A DNA stretch of 64,000 bases from CAZQGO01 sp964593065 (GTDB lineage Bacteria; Oederibacteriota; JAAXVQ01): NCBI GenBank assembly GCA_964593065.1, contig CAZQGO010000003.1, forward strand, positions 87,244-151,243, given 5' to 3'. A model generated the notes under the pieces. The model saw only the letters and a list, made by a program, of their open reading frames with translations, was not told the DNA's origin and searched no databases. Of the stretch, positions 51,310-61,517 are shown in pieces; position 1 is the first letter of the stretch; each line of letters begins with the position of its first letter. The position numbers and the translations under genes are program-made.

Positions 51310-52968
51310 CTAGTGCTTGCCCACCGCGATTTTGCCCCGGGTCGCCGGCCGGCCGTTCCAATCCACCTGGTAGAGGTACACGCCCGGCGCCGCCGGCCCG
51401 GCGTCCCAGGTCAGCGTGTTCTGCACGGGATCCACATCGCCGCTGATCCGGGCCGCCAGCTCGCCGTTGAAATTGAAAATCCGGACCTGGAGATGGGCCC
51501 AGGCCGCCGGTTGAAAGCGGAAGCTGATCCGGTCTCGGCCCGGATTCGGGTATACGAGGGGCGGCCGGGACGCCCCGGGATCAGGCGCCGACGGGGTACT
51601 CTTATCATACACCGTGATGACGCCCGCGCCCGGAATGCTGGCCGCCAGTTCGGCGCCTTCGGCGAGTGCCTGGTCGGCGAGGTCCACGTCGTACTGGCTG
51701 GCCGTGGTGTACTTCACGCCGTAGGTGGCGGGGGGCAGGTCCGCCAAGGTGAAGCCGCCGGCCGCGGCCGCCTGCACCACGACCGCGTATCCGCCGTTGG
51801 AGTTGATGAAGGCCAAGGGGCTGAAATTGCCGTCCGTGGAGGCGGCGGCAATGCGCACCGCGCCCGAGCGGATGAATTTGTAATACTGCCGCGTGAATTT
51901 CGCGTGGTCGCTCAACTGCACCACCGGGCTGTTCGGATTGCTCTCGTCCACCGAGTACAATCCCACCAGCGTACCCTCCTGCCAGGCCGAGTTGCGGCCC
52001 AGCTCCAGATCCTGGCGCAGCGTGAGATAAGGATTGGGGTCGTTCCACCATTCCAGCATGGCCGTGTTGAGCTGGTATTGCATCCCCCGGCTGGCGATGG
52101 CCTGCAGGTTGGCAGTGGAGACGCCGCCGTAGCGGTGGTAGGAAATTTCCGCCAGCCACGGCAGATAGCTGGAAAAACCCGCCACCTGCACCATCTGGTC
52201 GAAGTAGGTGACGGCGTTGCCCATGTTGGTGGTGGAGGGTACGATGAACCGGGGATGGAAGCCTTCGGCCTGCAGGCGGTTGGCGCAGGCCATGACCGCC
52301 TGGCCGATCAGGGAGCCGGACCACTGCGAAACGTTGTCCGGCTCCAGGATGATCTCATAGTAGTCGGGCACCCAGCCGAACCGGCTCTGCAGGTGGCGAA
52401 AGGCGGCCAGCACGAACTCGGCGTATTCCTGGGGATCGTCGTGGATGTACTGCAGGCCGGAGCCGATCTGGCCGGTGAAGGCCACGTAGTTGAGGTTCAC
52501 GTAAAACTTTTCTCCCCGCGCCTCGACCTTCTGTTTCAGGGGCGTGACCACCCGCGTGACCGTATCGTCCAGCTCGGAAAAAAAATAGCCCGCGGGATTG
52601 AGGGTGTTGGGATCGGCGTTGTCGTTGACCGTGGCGTAACGCACGCTCCGCCAGGTAGGGTAGTCGATCACGCCGGTGTGGTACTGGGTCCAGTAATCCA
52701 CGCTGTTTTCCGAGCCGCTGCGGAGTTCCAGGCGCACGCGGTTGATTCCCAGGTCATTGGCCGCCTGGTCCGCCAGGGTATCGATGAAGTTCGGGAAGGC
52801 CGGGGAATCCTGATTGGCCCAGGCCGTGGCTTCCCAGCCCGTGACGGTCTGGTACCGCGTCGCGGCGTCCAAGGTGATGACCGCCGCGCCGGCCATACCC
52901 CCGGCCGCCAAGAGCGCCCCCGAGCACGCGAACAGAATTCCGTAAAGGGAAAGCCTGCGGACCGGCAT
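51310..52968 (-). CDS. Secreted GH30-like glycoside hydrolase with C-terminal sorting-like domain
   Basis: 552 aa. Signal peptide (LSLYGILFACSGALLAAGGM). TIM barrel begins TRYQTVTGWEATAW (GH30-like), with candidate acid/base Glu209 in EIILEPDNVSQW and nucleophile Glu306 in NTAMLEWWND. After a beta domain (about 370-460), residues about 475-552 (LVYPNPGRDRISFRF ... GVYLYQV) form a type IX-like C-terminal domain. SD GGGAGG. Substrate unknown. Confidence 0.8.
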   Translation of the reverse strand: MPVRRLSLYGILFACSGALLAAGGMAGAAVITLDAATRYQTVTGWEATAWANQDSPAFPNFIDTLADQAANDLGINRVRLELRSGSENSVDYWTQYHTGVIDYPTWRSVRYATVNDNADPNTLNPAGYFFSELDDTVTRVVTPLKQKVEARGEKFYVNLNYVAFTGQIGSGLQYIHDDPQEYAEFVLAAFRHLQSRFGWVPDYYEIILEPDNVSQWSGSLIGQAVMACANRLQAEGFHPRFIVPSTTNMGNAVTYFDQMVQVAGFSSYLPWLAEISYHRYGGVSTANLQAIASRGMQYQLNTAMLEWWNDPNPYLTLRQDLELGRNSAWQEGTLVGLYSVDESNPNSPVVQLSDHAKFTRQYYKFIRSGAVRIAAASTDGNFSPLAFINSNGGYAVVVQAAAAGGFTLADLPPATYGVKYTTASQYDVDLADQALAEGAELAASIPGAGVITVYDKSTPSAPDPGASRPPLVYPNPGRDRISFRFQPAAWAHLQVRIFNFNGELAARISGDVDPVQNTLTWDAGPAAPGVYLYQVDWNGRPATRGKIAVGKH

Positions 52969-53200
52969 GGACACCTCCCGCGCGACGAAACGTCTCCACT
53001 TGGATTATAAATCCTGTTCCCCATAATTCGAAAGGATTTGTCGCGCCCGGGGCGGTCCAAGCAAGATTCGCGGCGCGCTGCGATTTTGTCATGGCACCGG
53101 CGGGATTCCAAAAAACGGGCGGGAGGCGAAACCTCCTCCGGCGCCTGGCGGCGGGCCGCAATGGAGTCGCTTCAGGCCGCGCCGGCAGCCGTGGGTTTTC

Positions 53201-55900
53201 CTATTGTACGATGGCCAGCTTTCGGATTCCCGGCCGGTAGGACTGCCCGTTCTTGTACCAAATCACTTGATACAAGTACACTCCCGGGGCGATGTGATCC
53301 GGGTGCCAGGTAACACCCTGGCCCGGCTGCGCCTGTTCGAGGGTGGCGATGCATTCGCCGCCGATGTTGAAGATCCGGATGCTCACCCGTTCCACGCCCC
53401 TCTCTTCCCAGGCGAAACGCACCTGGTCCCGGGCGGGATTGGGATAGGCCAGGACTCGGTTCCCGCCCAGGTCCAGGCGCGGAACCGGCGTGACGGTCGG
53501 CGTCGGAGTGCGCGTCGGGCTCACGGTGAAAGTGAGGGAGCGGGTCGCGGTGGGCGTCGCGGAAACGACCGGCGTGGCCGAGCGCGTCGGGGTGACCGTC
53601 GGCGTGGCGCTGGAGGTGGGCGAAATGGTCGGGGACGCCGCCAGGCCCTGCAGGCTGACGCGGTAATCCGGGATCAGGTCGTTGTTTGCGTACTCATCCA
53701 CCTTGATGTAATACACCCCCGGCGCCGGGATCGTGAACGCGATCCGGGAAAACAACCCGTCCCCGCCGTCGTCATTATAGGCCAGCTGGTTGTTGCCGAG
53801 GCCGGCATACAGCCACAGGCGCGTGTCCCCGGAAATACCGCTGGTTTCGATCACCACCGGATTCGGGGCGATGTCCACTTGGAATTTCATCCAGTCCTGG
53901 TCGCCCACCGGCACAATGCTGTGGTGTTCCTGAACGCCGCCGATGGAAATCCAGGAGGCCTGGGTGTAATCCTCGTCGGGCTCGTAGGCATCGGGCTTTT
54001 GGACCGTGAGCGGGCCCGGGCTGTAGGCGGTCACGGGCGGGTCCACGCCGTTGTCGAGGACCGCGTAAACGTAATACGTCCCGGCCGGAAGCTGGGAGAC
54101 GTCCCAGGCGAAGGCGTCGGTTTCGTCGTCCTCGTGCAGGCCCGCGACGATGAGCGTCCCGTCCTCCCCGCCCGAGTCCGTGTCATAGTAGAGAGAGATC
54201 AGGGCGTCGTGCGCGCGGTCGAAGTCCGACCAGCGGATGGTGAAGCTGTTGGTTGCATTGTCGTTATTCCCGTCGGGCTCGATCATTTGGATGAAGGGGG
54301 CCGAACAGTCGATGCCGACCTGTTGGAAGGCGGCTGCCACGTCCGCCCCGGAATAACCCAGGTCCGAGGCCGCGTCCATCGCGTCGCAGGCGCCCGAAAG
54401 AAAATCCGTGGTGGGGATCCAGTAGTCCTGGTTGGCCGCGACGAACACGTCGAAGGCCTGGTGCGTGTTCCAGCCCGGGGTCGTGGCCAGCAGGTAAAAG
54501 GCCTTGTTGTACACCCCGCTGCTGTAGTGCACGTTCATGCCGCTGACATAGTCGGCGGCATTGCCGATGGAGTGGCCGTCCTGCGGCGGATCGTCCATGT
54601 ACCGCAGCGCCTCGCCGCTGGCCTTGTAAATCTCCGCCCCCACCTGAAAATCGTTGCTGCCCCGGAAATAAAATTCGGCCGCCTCGCCCGCCATGTCCGA
54701 GAAGGCCTCGTTGATGCCCCCGGGTTGGTTCGAGTAGATCAGGCCGGAATTCTGCTCGGTGAAGCCGTGGCTGACTTCGTGGGCCGACACGTCCAGGCAT
54801 ACCAGGGGGTAAAAGGTCGTGTAGCCGTCGCCGAAGGTCATGCCCGTCCCGTCCCAAAACGCGTTTTCGTAATGGGTGCTGTAATGCACGCGCATGACCA
54901 GCTGAAAGGTCAGGGGAGCGGTGCCGTACCAGTCCTGGTACATGTCGCAGATCACGCCGCCGAAGGCGTGCGCGTCATTCAGCGGGCAGTAGGCCCCGTT
55001 GATGGCCTCATGGGTGTTGCGGTAGGCCGGGAAGGAGTAGGCCGTGGAGCCGGAAAGGCCGTGGGCCAGATCCACGGTCTTGACCGCGGCGTTGTCCATG
55101 GTGCACATGCCGCCGGCCACCGCCACGTCCAGGTAATCGTAATCCACGCCGTATTCGTACTGGCCGGTCTTGAGATTCCCGCCGGGGCCCGTGCCCACCT
55201 TCGCGTCCGTCAGGCCCTCCCAGCGCTGCAGCACCGCACCGCTGGAGGCGTCCAGGATGACGTAGGGGCGGGTGGGATGCCCCCCGCCCGGCGCGTCGGC
55301 GAAATAGGAGACCGCATAAGCCAGGTGTGGCCGGCGGTGATCGTCCAGATAAATCACCAGCCGGGCTTTTTCATTTTGATAGATGTAGTGTACCGGAGCG
55401 CCGGCCCCCGCCGAATTCCTCTCGTAGGCCCGCGCCCGGGCCAGGGCTTCTGCCGTGCCGAAAACCGGCGTGGTCGTGGGAACGGCCTGTTCCAGGCCCG
55501 CCGCCATGCTGCCATGGACGCGGATTTTCCCGTTCTGGGAAACCAGAATCACCTGCCGGCCCCAAACCGGGAGATTGCGGAAGTTTTGCTGGTAACGCAC
55601 CGAGAGCTGGCCGTGCCGGTCCAGTCGCCGGCGCATTTCCTCCCAGGACGTTTCCGCCCCCATCCGCAGGCGCGGCACCGAAGCCGTCAGCACGCCCTGG
55701 CTTGCGCCTAAGGCGGCGATGGCCTGAGCCTGCCCCTGATCGTGGCGGAGGTCGTGGATCCGGACGCCGGAGGCGGCCGCCTTGTTCTCCGTTTTACCGG
55801 GACCTTTGGCGCCGGGCGCCGTATGGGCCGCGAAAACCGGCAGGACCAACGACCCGAAGATCACGCAGGCGGCCAGAATGATGATCCAGCGCAAACGCAT
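53201..55900 (-). CDS. Secreted M4-family (thermolysin-like) metalloprotease, multidomain
   Basis: 899 aa. Signal peptide, FTP/PepSY-type propeptide (about 60-250), M4 catalytic domain with HEVSH (His374, Glu375, His378) and Glu398 of GGINEAFSD, spaced exactly as in thermolysin. Then an Ig-like region, a PPC-like domain (VPVGDQDWMKFQVDIAPNP), a Thr/Pro/Ser linker of more than 60 residues, and a C-terminal sorting-like domain (LAYPNPARDQVRFAWEE ... GVYLYQVIWYKNG). ATG 55900 with GAGGAAAAG. Confidence 0.93.
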   Translation of the reverse strand: MRLRWIIILAACVIFGSLVLPVFAAHTAPGAKGPGKTENKAAASGVRIHDLRHDQGQAQAIAALGASQGVLTASVPRLRMGAETSWEEMRRRLDRHGQLSVRYQQNFRNLPVWGRQVILVSQNGKIRVHGSMAAGLEQAVPTTTPVFGTAEALARARAYERNSAGAGAPVHYIYQNEKARLVIYLDDHRRPHLAYAVSYFADAPGGGHPTRPYVILDASSGAVLQRWEGLTDAKVGTGPGGNLKTGQYEYGVDYDYLDVAVAGGMCTMDNAAVKTVDLAHGLSGSTAYSFPAYRNTHEAINGAYCPLNDAHAFGGVICDMYQDWYGTAPLTFQLVMRVHYSTHYENAFWDGTGMTFGDGYTTFYPLVCLDVSAHEVSHGFTEQNSGLIYSNQPGGINEAFSDMAGEAAEFYFRGSNDFQVGAEIYKASGEALRYMDDPPQDGHSIGNAADYVSGMNVHYSSGVYNKAFYLLATTPGWNTHQAFDVFVAANQDYWIPTTDFLSGACDAMDAASDLGYSGADVAAAFQQVGIDCSAPFIQMIEPDGNNDNATNSFTIRWSDFDRAHDALISLYYDTDSGGEDGTLIVAGLHEDDETDAFAWDVSQLPAGTYYVYAVLDNGVDPPVTAYSPGPLTVQKPDAYEPDEDYTQASWISIGGVQEHHSIVPVGDQDWMKFQVDIAPNPVVIETSGISGDTRLWLYAGLGNNQLAYNDDGGDGLFSRIAFTIPAPGVYYIKVDEYANNDLIPDYRVSLQGLAASPTISPTSSATPTVTPTRSATPVVSATPTATRSLTFTVSPTRTPTPTVTPVPRLDLGGNRVLAYPNPARDQVRFAWEERGVERVSIRIFNIGGECIATLEQAQPGQGVTWHPDHIAPGVYLYQVIWYKNGQSYRPGIRKLAIVQ

Positions 55901-56207
55901 GTCTTTTCCTCGGATGATTTTTCGCCGCAGCGCCTTTTCCGGCCCGGGAAATCCTCCGGGAGCGGGAGGGCGGAAAACGCAGGACAGTCCGATAAAAGTA
56001 TAGCACACGCGGAGGGGATTGTCCCATGAACGGACCGGGACCTTCAAAGTCCGGTCCGACCGGGCCGCAGGTTGGCCCGACGCCCGGGGGCCCGGCCGGT
56101 TCAGGTCAGTGAGATTTGAGATGAAAAAAAGTCCGGGTTGCATTAAAATCAATTGTTTGCTTCCGGCAGGCCGGGTTCGTATTCTTTTCTCCGAAGGGGT
56201 GAGGCAC

Positions 56208-56777
56208 ATGCCAGAAATGCAGAATCGCCGTCGGCAGTACATCGTCAACAAAATGTTTCAATATAAAATCATTTTCTATTTGGCGGCCTTGATCGTCCTG
56301 ACCGTGGCCGTCTCCCATGGTCTGGCGCTGGCCTTCGCCAAGTGGCTGGGCAGCAGCCAGGCTTCCGCACAAATGTCCGAAGCCCTGCACGGTACCCTGG
56401 CCCGTCCCTTCTCCTGGGACGTAGTGTGGATTCCGGCCTTGATCACTGTTTTCATCGGCCTGGTGCTGGTCCTGGTTTTCGGCCGGGTCTATTCCAACCG
56501 CATCGCCGGGCCCCTTTTCAACCTCAAACGGGTCCTGGCCCGCGTGGGCGGAGGCGACCTGGGCACCCGGATGCATATCCGCAGCCAGGATGAATTCCAT
56601 GACGTGGAGGGGGTTTTCAACCAGATGATGGCGGAGTTAAACCAGCGTTTTGCCAGCGTCCAAAAAGCCCTCCAGGAACTGCCGGAGCCGCACCGGACGC
56701 AGGCGCAGGCCCGGCTGGCGGAAGCCTTTCCGGGCCTGGAACGGGATAAAAAGACCGAGCGCAGCGTGCAAAACTAG
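56208..56777 (+). CDS. Membrane HAMP-domain protein without output domain
   Basis: 189 aa. Two helices (about 23-44 and 75-95) flank a short periplasmic loop, followed by HAMP (SNRIAGPLFNLKRVLARVGG, then DEFHDVEGVFNQMMAELNQR). It ends in a short coiled coil; no kinase or methyl-accepting domain. The NRRRQYIVNKMFQ start is seen in a family of such stand-alone HAMP proteins. Likely a signalling partner. Confidence 0.8.
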   Translation: MPEMQNRRRQYIVNKMFQYKIIFYLAALIVLTVAVSHGLALAFAKWLGSSQASAQMSEALHGTLARPFSWDVVWIPALITVFIGLVLVLVFGRVYSNRIAGPLFNLKRVLARVGGGDLGTRMHIRSQDEFHDVEGVFNQMMAELNQRFASVQKALQELPEPHRTQAQARLAEAFPGLERDKKTERSVQN

Positions 56778-56862
56778 CTCTTCCATTTCGGCGGCAAAAT
56801 GAACCAGGGCCCGGCGTTTCCCCTGGTATGTCAAATCCAACCCATCGCAGGATGTTCCCTCA

Positions 56863-57480
56863 TTGGATTGGAAACTGCTTTCCGCCAGCATCGTACTCGG
56901 TATCTTCAGCGGACTGACTCCCGGTCCTTTGCTGTATCTGACTATGTCCCAAACCCTGCGTTTCGGGCTGCGGGAAGGCATCAAAATCGCCTTGACCCCC
57001 ATCCTCGCGGACCCGCCCATCATCCTGCTGACTCTCATGGTGTTGAAGCGACTGGTGCACGTCAATTATATCCTGGGCGTAATCGATCTCTTCGGCGCGG
57101 CGCTGCTGGTTTACGTGGCCTATGAAAGCCTCACCTTCCGGCCCCGCGCCTGGGCCGCGCAGGCAACCAAGCCGCATTCCCTGGTCAAGGGGCTCGCGGC
57201 CAATTTTTTCAATCCCCATCCCTACCTGTTCTGGCTGGCGGTCGGCGGACCTTTGCTGTTGAAAGCCAGCCGGGAAAATGCGCTTCCCGCCGTGGGTTTT
57301 CTCCTGGTTTTTTACGGCTTGCTGGTCGGCAGTATCTTCGGGGCCGCCCTGCTGACGGACCGCTTCCGGCAAAGCCTGCCGCCGAGGGCGTATTTCTGGC
57401 TCCTGCGCGTCCTGGGAATCCTGCTGCTGGCCACCGCCGCCTGGCTGCTTTGGGACGGCCTGAGGGCCTTTCTCATCTGA
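56863..57480 (+). CDS. LysE-family amino-acid exporter
   Basis: 205 aa, about six helices. SIVLGIFSGLTPGPLLYLTM and GLAANFFNPHPYLFWLAVGG are LysE/RhtB hallmarks. TTG start at 56863. Substrate unclear. Convergent with the gene at 57520. Confidence 0.88.
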   Translation: MDWKLLSASIVLGIFSGLTPGPLLYLTMSQTLRFGLREGIKIALTPILADPPIILLTLMVLKRLVHVNYILGVIDLFGAALLVYVAYESLTFRPRAWAAQATKPHSLVKGLAANFFNPHPYLFWLAVGGPLLLKASRENALPAVGFLLVFYGLLVGSIFGAALLTDRFRQSLPPRAYFWLLRVLGILLLATAAWLLWDGLRAFLI

Positions 57481-57519
57481 GCAGCCGGATCTCCGCCCGC
57501 CCGAAAGACAGTCCGCCGT

Positions 57520-58074
57520 TCATTCCCAGGAAACGTGCCAGCGCCAGGCCCCGGGATTTTGGCCGTCGAATTTCACGTGGATGTTGCGCGCCCGCAGCAA
57601 TTCCAGCCCGCCGGCGATGTAGCCGGTAATAATGGACTCGCGCGTGGCCCGGGGCAGGTCGGGAAAATCGGTGACGATAATATCCCCGCTTTTTGGGGAG
57701 ATCTCCTCGGTCCGGGCTTGCCCGCGGTCGTAATAGGTTCTCCAGATCAGGGGAATGCGTTTGATGGCGAAGGCCACGGTCGGAATGCGGATAAAAACCT
57801 TGTACACGCCGGTGATGCTGTCCTGGGCCAGTTGCTTGACCAAGCGGAAGAGTCCTCGGGGATCTCCCGGGAAGAACGCCGCCGCACCGGCGGATAAAAT
57901 CTCGGCCTCGATTTCCAGCGGGATCCGCGTCACGGGCATGAGCGAGCGATAGGCTTTCAGAGCCTCCGGGGACAGGCTTGCTTCGAGTCGCTTTTCCCCC
58001 TCGGCGCCGAATTTTTCCAGCAGCTTATGCTTAAATAAAACGACATCCGTGGCCTTGGTGGTGCCGGAACTCAT
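57520..58074 (-). CDS. TIGR02265/DUF2378-like protein
   Basis: 184 aa. VVLFKHKLLEKFGAEGEKRL, MPVTRIPLEIEAEI, GVYKVFIRIPTVAF, RTYYDRGQARTE and the closing HVKFDGQ..WRWHVSWE match the layout of a family abundant in myxobacteria, of unknown role. Either ATG 58074 or 58086 is possible. Confidence 0.6.
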   Translation of the reverse strand: MSSGTTKATDVVLFKHKLLEKFGAEGEKRLEASLSPEALKAYRSLMPVTRIPLEIEAEILSAGAAAFFPGDPRGLFRLVKQLAQDSITGVYKVFIRIPTVAFAIKRIPLIWRTYYDRGQARTEEISPKSGDIIVTDFPDLPRATRESIITGYIAGGLELLRARNIHVKFDGQNPGAWRWHVSWE

Positions 58075-58250
58075 GCGTTCTCCCATTCTTCCCCGGTAAC
58101 GCCCGCCGCGCCGCTTCCACCGGCACGCAAGTTTTAAGTTTTCCGCTTCCCGGCTCCCAGGATGGACGACTTTTTCGATTATTCCCCCGGAGCAGTAAAA
58201 ATTCAAGCCCTATATCTCCCGTATCCGGTCCCGTCCTTACCGGGGCCGGT

Positions 58251-59318
58251 TTAAATCCCGTTTTTCTCCCAGCGGACCTCCCGCCCGCTCGCAGCGGACC
58301 GGTACATGCCGTCCAACAGGGCCTGAACCACCAGGGCCTGCTCGGTAGTGCACACAGGCTGGTCCTGCCCCAGAAGCACGTCGATCCATTGATAAAAGCG
58401 GTTGCACTGGGGGTGGGCCAGCGGCAGGTCCTGCGGGTCCTCCGCCACATAGTCCCCGGCCCCGCGGCCCGGGCGGTAGATCTTCGCCGTGCGCACCTCG
58501 CTGCCTCCCTCGGTGCCGAAGAGTTCGACGTTGTAGCGCTCGGGTTCGGCCTGGTGGATGGCCCAGGCCACGGCGAACTGCATGCTGGCGCCGTCCGCGA
58601 AGCGGATCAAGGCCGTGCCGAAATCCTCAACGTCCGCGGAACGGTTTTCCCGGTCGGACATGCCCCACGTCCCTTCGCCCAGGCCGCGGGATACGAAGTT
58701 GGAAAAGATGGCGCTCTGCAAACTCACGGGCTGCCAGTTGTCCATGAGGAACAGGCCTAAGTCGAGCATGTGCACGCCGATGTCGTACAGGCAGCCGCCG
58801 CCGGCCTGATCCTTGCGCGTGAACCAGGTGCCCAGCTTGGGCGCGCCCCGCCGGCGGAACCATTCCACGCGGGCGTGGTAGATCCGCCCCAAGTCCCCCC
58901 GCTTGACCGAGGCGTGGACGGTTTGCGCCTGCCGGCTGAAGCGGTGGTCCATGCCGATCATCAACTGCCGGCCGGCCCGCGCGGCCGCGTTCCGGATGGA
59001 CCGGGCCTGCTCCAGGTTCAAGGCAAAGGGTTTGTCCAAGAAAACATGCTTGCCCGCGCGCAGGGCGGCGATGGCCACCTCCGCGTGGAGGTAATTCGGC
59101 ACCGCGATGGAGACCGCGTCCAGCCCCGGCTCGGCCAGCAGCTCCCCGTAGTCCGCGCACGCACGGGGCAGCTTGAAATTCTCCTGCAGGGCCCGGGCAC
59201 GGCCGGCATGGGGATCCGCCACGGCCAGCAGCGCCGCCTGGGGATGCGCCAGGATTTCGCGGCAATGCGTGTAGGCGATCTGTCCGGCGCCGATCATGCC
59301 CACCCGTATTTTATCCAC
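58251..59318 (-). CDS. Gfo/Idh/MocA-family NAD(P)-dependent oxidoreductase
   Basis: 355 aa. Rossmann GMIGAGQIAYTHCREI (residues 8-23), the DKPF motif (EKP variant) at HVFLDKPFALN, and substrate-domain DIGVHMLDLGLFLMDN. These enzymes oxidise sugars or inositols. The upstream sugar isomerase gene overlaps by 8 nt, a common pairing in sugar/inositol catabolism. Confidence 0.9.
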   Translation of the reverse strand: MDKIRVGMIGAGQIAYTHCREILAHPQAALLAVADPHAGRARALQENFKLPRACADYGELLAEPGLDAVSIAVPNYLHAEVAIAALRAGKHVFLDKPFALNLEQARSIRNAAARAGRQLMIGMDHRFSRQAQTVHASVKRGDLGRIYHARVEWFRRRGAPKLGTWFTRKDQAGGGCLYDIGVHMLDLGLFLMDNWQPVSLQSAIFSNFVSRGLGEGTWGMSDRENRSADVEDFGTALIRFADGASMQFAVAWAIHQAEPERYNVELFGTEGGSEVRTAKIYRPGRGAGDYVAEDPQDLPLAHPQCNRFYQWIDVLLGQDQPVCTTEQALVVQALLDGMYRSAASGREVRWEKNGI

Positions 59319-60075
59319 CCGGGACGCCTCCCAGCAGCTTCCACAGATTGGCGAGCGAGCGGGCTGCGTTTTCCAGGGGCGCGCACGGCCCCTGTTCGAA
59401 TTCCACGATGTACCAGGCCAGGCGGGAAACGGTCCGGCACGCGTTCAGGATCGAGGGCCAATCCAGGCGGCCCTCGCCCAGCACCGCCCCGGCCGGATCC
59501 TCGGTCCATTCCTTGAAATGGATGCTGAGCGTCCGGAGCGGATAGTGCAGCAGGTAGGGAACGACGTCCGCCCCCGCCCGCCGGGCATTCCCCGTGTCCA
59601 GCTGCAGGAAAATTTCCGGCGCCAAGTGCTCACAGAGCCAGTCCCAGGGCCGCCGCCCCGCCTGAAGCCGGAATTCAAAATCATGGTGGTGGTATCCCAG
59701 CAGCAGGTTGAAAGCCCGCAGGCGCACGGCCAGGCGCCGGAAAAGATCCGCGGTCGCGCGCCAGGCCTCGGCCGAAGCGCGGTATTTCTCCTCCAGCCAG
59801 GGTATGACCAGAACCCGGTTGCCGAGCTCGAGATGATAGGCCACCGTGCGTTCGAAGTTCTCCGCCAGCAGGTCTTCCAGGGGTGTGTGCGCGCCCGCGC
59901 ACCGCAGGCCGGCGGCATCCAGCCAGCCGCGAACCCGCCGCGCCGGATGGCCGAAGAAGCCGGCGAATTCCACGCCCGCGTAACCGAAGCGCGCGGTATC
60001 CGCCAGCACGGCACCCAGATCGCGCGCGGCTTCGGCCCGCAGGGAATATAGTTGCAGTGCGAGAGAGGGGGTCAT
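59311..60075 (-). CDS. Sugar phosphate isomerase/epimerase (AP-endonuclease-2 TIM barrel)
   Basis: 254 aa. SLALQLYSLRAEAARDLGA start, FGYAGVEFAGFFGHP, GYHHHDFEF metal-binding His/Glu region, LQLDTGNARRAG and LSIHFKEW are typical of the xylose-isomerase-like family. It overlaps the oxidoreductase gene by 8 nt. Substrate unknown. Confidence 0.88.
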   Translation of the reverse strand: MTPSLALQLYSLRAEAARDLGAVLADTARFGYAGVEFAGFFGHPARRVRGWLDAAGLRCAGAHTPLEDLLAENFERTVAYHLELGNRVLVIPWLEEKYRASAEAWRATADLFRRLAVRLRAFNLLLGYHHHDFEFRLQAGRRPWDWLCEHLAPEIFLQLDTGNARRAGADVVPYLLHYPLRTLSIHFKEWTEDPAGAVLGEGRLDWPSILNACRTVSRLAWYIVEFEQGPCAPLENAARSLANLWKLLGGVPGG

Positions 60076-60183
60076 GGGCGAAATTCCGGAACCTCCGGGA
60101 GTCCGGGAGGCTGGAACCACGAGGCATCAGGCAGGGAAAGGACGCAGTTGGATAAAGCGGTCACGCGCGTTGTTCCTCCAAGT

Positions 60184-60203
60184 CCGCGGGTTCCTGCCCG
60201 CGG
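60184..60203. terminator. Short perfect hairpin between macro-domain and isomerase genes
   Basis: CCGCGGG-ttcctg-CCCGCGG downstream of the macro-domain gene. No T-run; might attenuate or protect 3' ends. Confidence 0.35.
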
Positions 60204-60282
60204 GCCGGCATCCAATTATTGAAGAACCATGATATCGACCGCCCCCACCCGGAGGGCGGCGAACTTTAACTCGGCACCGGAA

Positions 60283-60840
60283 TCACAGTTTCTGCAGGGC
60301 CTGGCGGTAAGCCCCCAGGTCCGCCGGTGAAAACAGTGCGAAGAGGATGGATTGCAGCCCGCTCCGCTCGCTTTCCAGATAATCCTTCACGGCGCCCAGG
60401 GCGACCTCGGCGGCCTGCGCGACCGGGTAACCGTAGGCGCCCGTGGAAATGGAAGGAAAAGCGAGGCTGTGTAATTTCTCCCGGTCCGCTAAGGCCAGGC
60501 TTTCCCGGTAGCAGGCCGCCAGGGTTTCCGTTTCGCCCTGCCGGCCGCCGCGCCAAATGGGTCCCACGGTGTGGATGACGCGGCCGGCGGGAAGATTTCC
60601 GCCCGTGGTCATGACCGCGCGTCCCGGCTCCAGTTTCCCGATTTCGGCGACGATGCGTTTGCATTCCGCGAGCACGGTCGGGCCGCCGGCGCGGTGGATG
60701 GCCCCGTCCACGCCGCCCCCGCCCAGGAGCGAGGAATTGGCGGCGTTGACGATTGCGTCCACGGACAAGGTGGTGATGTCCGTCAATTCCAATTTGACCC
60801 GGGTGTTCCCGAAACGCTTCTCGGTGCCCGGAGTTTCCAT
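60283..60840 (-). CDS. Macro-domain protein (O-acetyl-ADP-ribose deacetylase type)
   Basis: 185 aa. Phosphate and ribose loops DAIVNAANSSLLGGGGVDGA and SISTGAYGYPVAQAA, with HTVGPIW between them, are the MacroD-type signature. Removes ADP-ribose modifications or O-acetyl groups. The ATG at 60840 is chosen because it puts the domain at the usual N-terminal distance. Confidence 0.92.
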   Translation of the reverse strand: METPGTEKRFGNTRVKLELTDITTLSVDAIVNAANSSLLGGGGVDGAIHRAGGPTVLAECKRIVAEIGKLEPGRAVMTTGGNLPAGRVIHTVGPIWRGGRQGETETLAACYRESLALADREKLHSLAFPSISTGAYGYPVAQAAEVALGAVKDYLESERSGLQSILFALFSPADLGAYRQALQKL

Positions 60841-60893
60841 GGCCGCCCTCCGTGGACGGGCCCGCGGCGTTTGCGCTTGCCGCCGCGGGGAAT

Positions 60894-61517
60894 TCAAGGC
60901 TGGAGCGAGAAGGACGGATACTGGTCGGTGATCAGCAACAACGCGTAGGCCGCCACGCGCACGTTCCAGCGGAGGACGCCCGCCACGAAATCGAAGAGGG
61001 GGCGCGGATACCGGCCCGTGAAAAGAATCGCGAACCAGGCGGCAATGACCACGAACAGGGCCGCAATCCCCAAAAAGACCAGCACCACCACGTGCGGGAT
61101 CGCCAGGAGCCATTTCACCAGCGGCAGCCAGCGGTTCAGGTCTTTTTTTGCATCCGGGTAGTCCAGCTGAAGATGCACGGACTGCTCCTCCTCCGTGGAG
61201 GGATAGACGTCGGTCAGCAGGAGCAGATACGCGCCGACCCTCAGGGCAAAGCGGCTGAACGCCAGGTTCCAGTCAAACCACCAGCGCGGGTATTTCTGGC
61301 GGAACAGGATCAACAACAGGGTCGGGATGGCCACCACGCCGCTTAGGGACAAGTTGAGGCCTTTTTCCCCCGCCTGAAAACCGGCGTTGGACAGGAAGAC
61401 CAGGACGATCCAGATCGGGATGATGGCGAAGGCGCGGAACAGGGTGGACCAGCGATTCAGTTGCCGGTCCGGGTAGTCCACGGTGAAGCGTGCTGGGAAT
61501 TCGGCGCTGGCTGGCAT
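60894..61517 (-). CDS. DUF4389 family membrane protein
   Basis: 207 aa. Repeated halves: FTVDYPDRQLNRWSTLFRAF / LQLDYPDAKKDLNRWLPLVK, each followed by hydrophobic helices, and RYPRPLFDFVAGVLRWNVRV. This duplicated pattern defines DUF4389. Unknown function; membrane-located. Confidence 0.88.
   Translation of the reverse strand: MPASAEFPARFTVDYPDRQLNRWSTLFRAFAIIPIWIVLVFLSNAGFQAGEKGLNLSLSGVVAIPTLLLILFRQKYPRWWFDWNLAFSRFALRVGAYLLLLTDVYPSTEEEQSVHLQLDYPDAKKDLNRWLPLVKWLLAIPHVVVLVFLGIAALFVVIAAWFAILFTGRYPRPLFDFVAGVLRWNVRVAAYALLLITDQYPSFSLQP

Noticed and set aside
53204..55711. 835-aa Val/Arg-rich frame on the plus strand
   Set aside because: Antisense to the M4 protease, whose catalytic motifs and signal peptide are intact.
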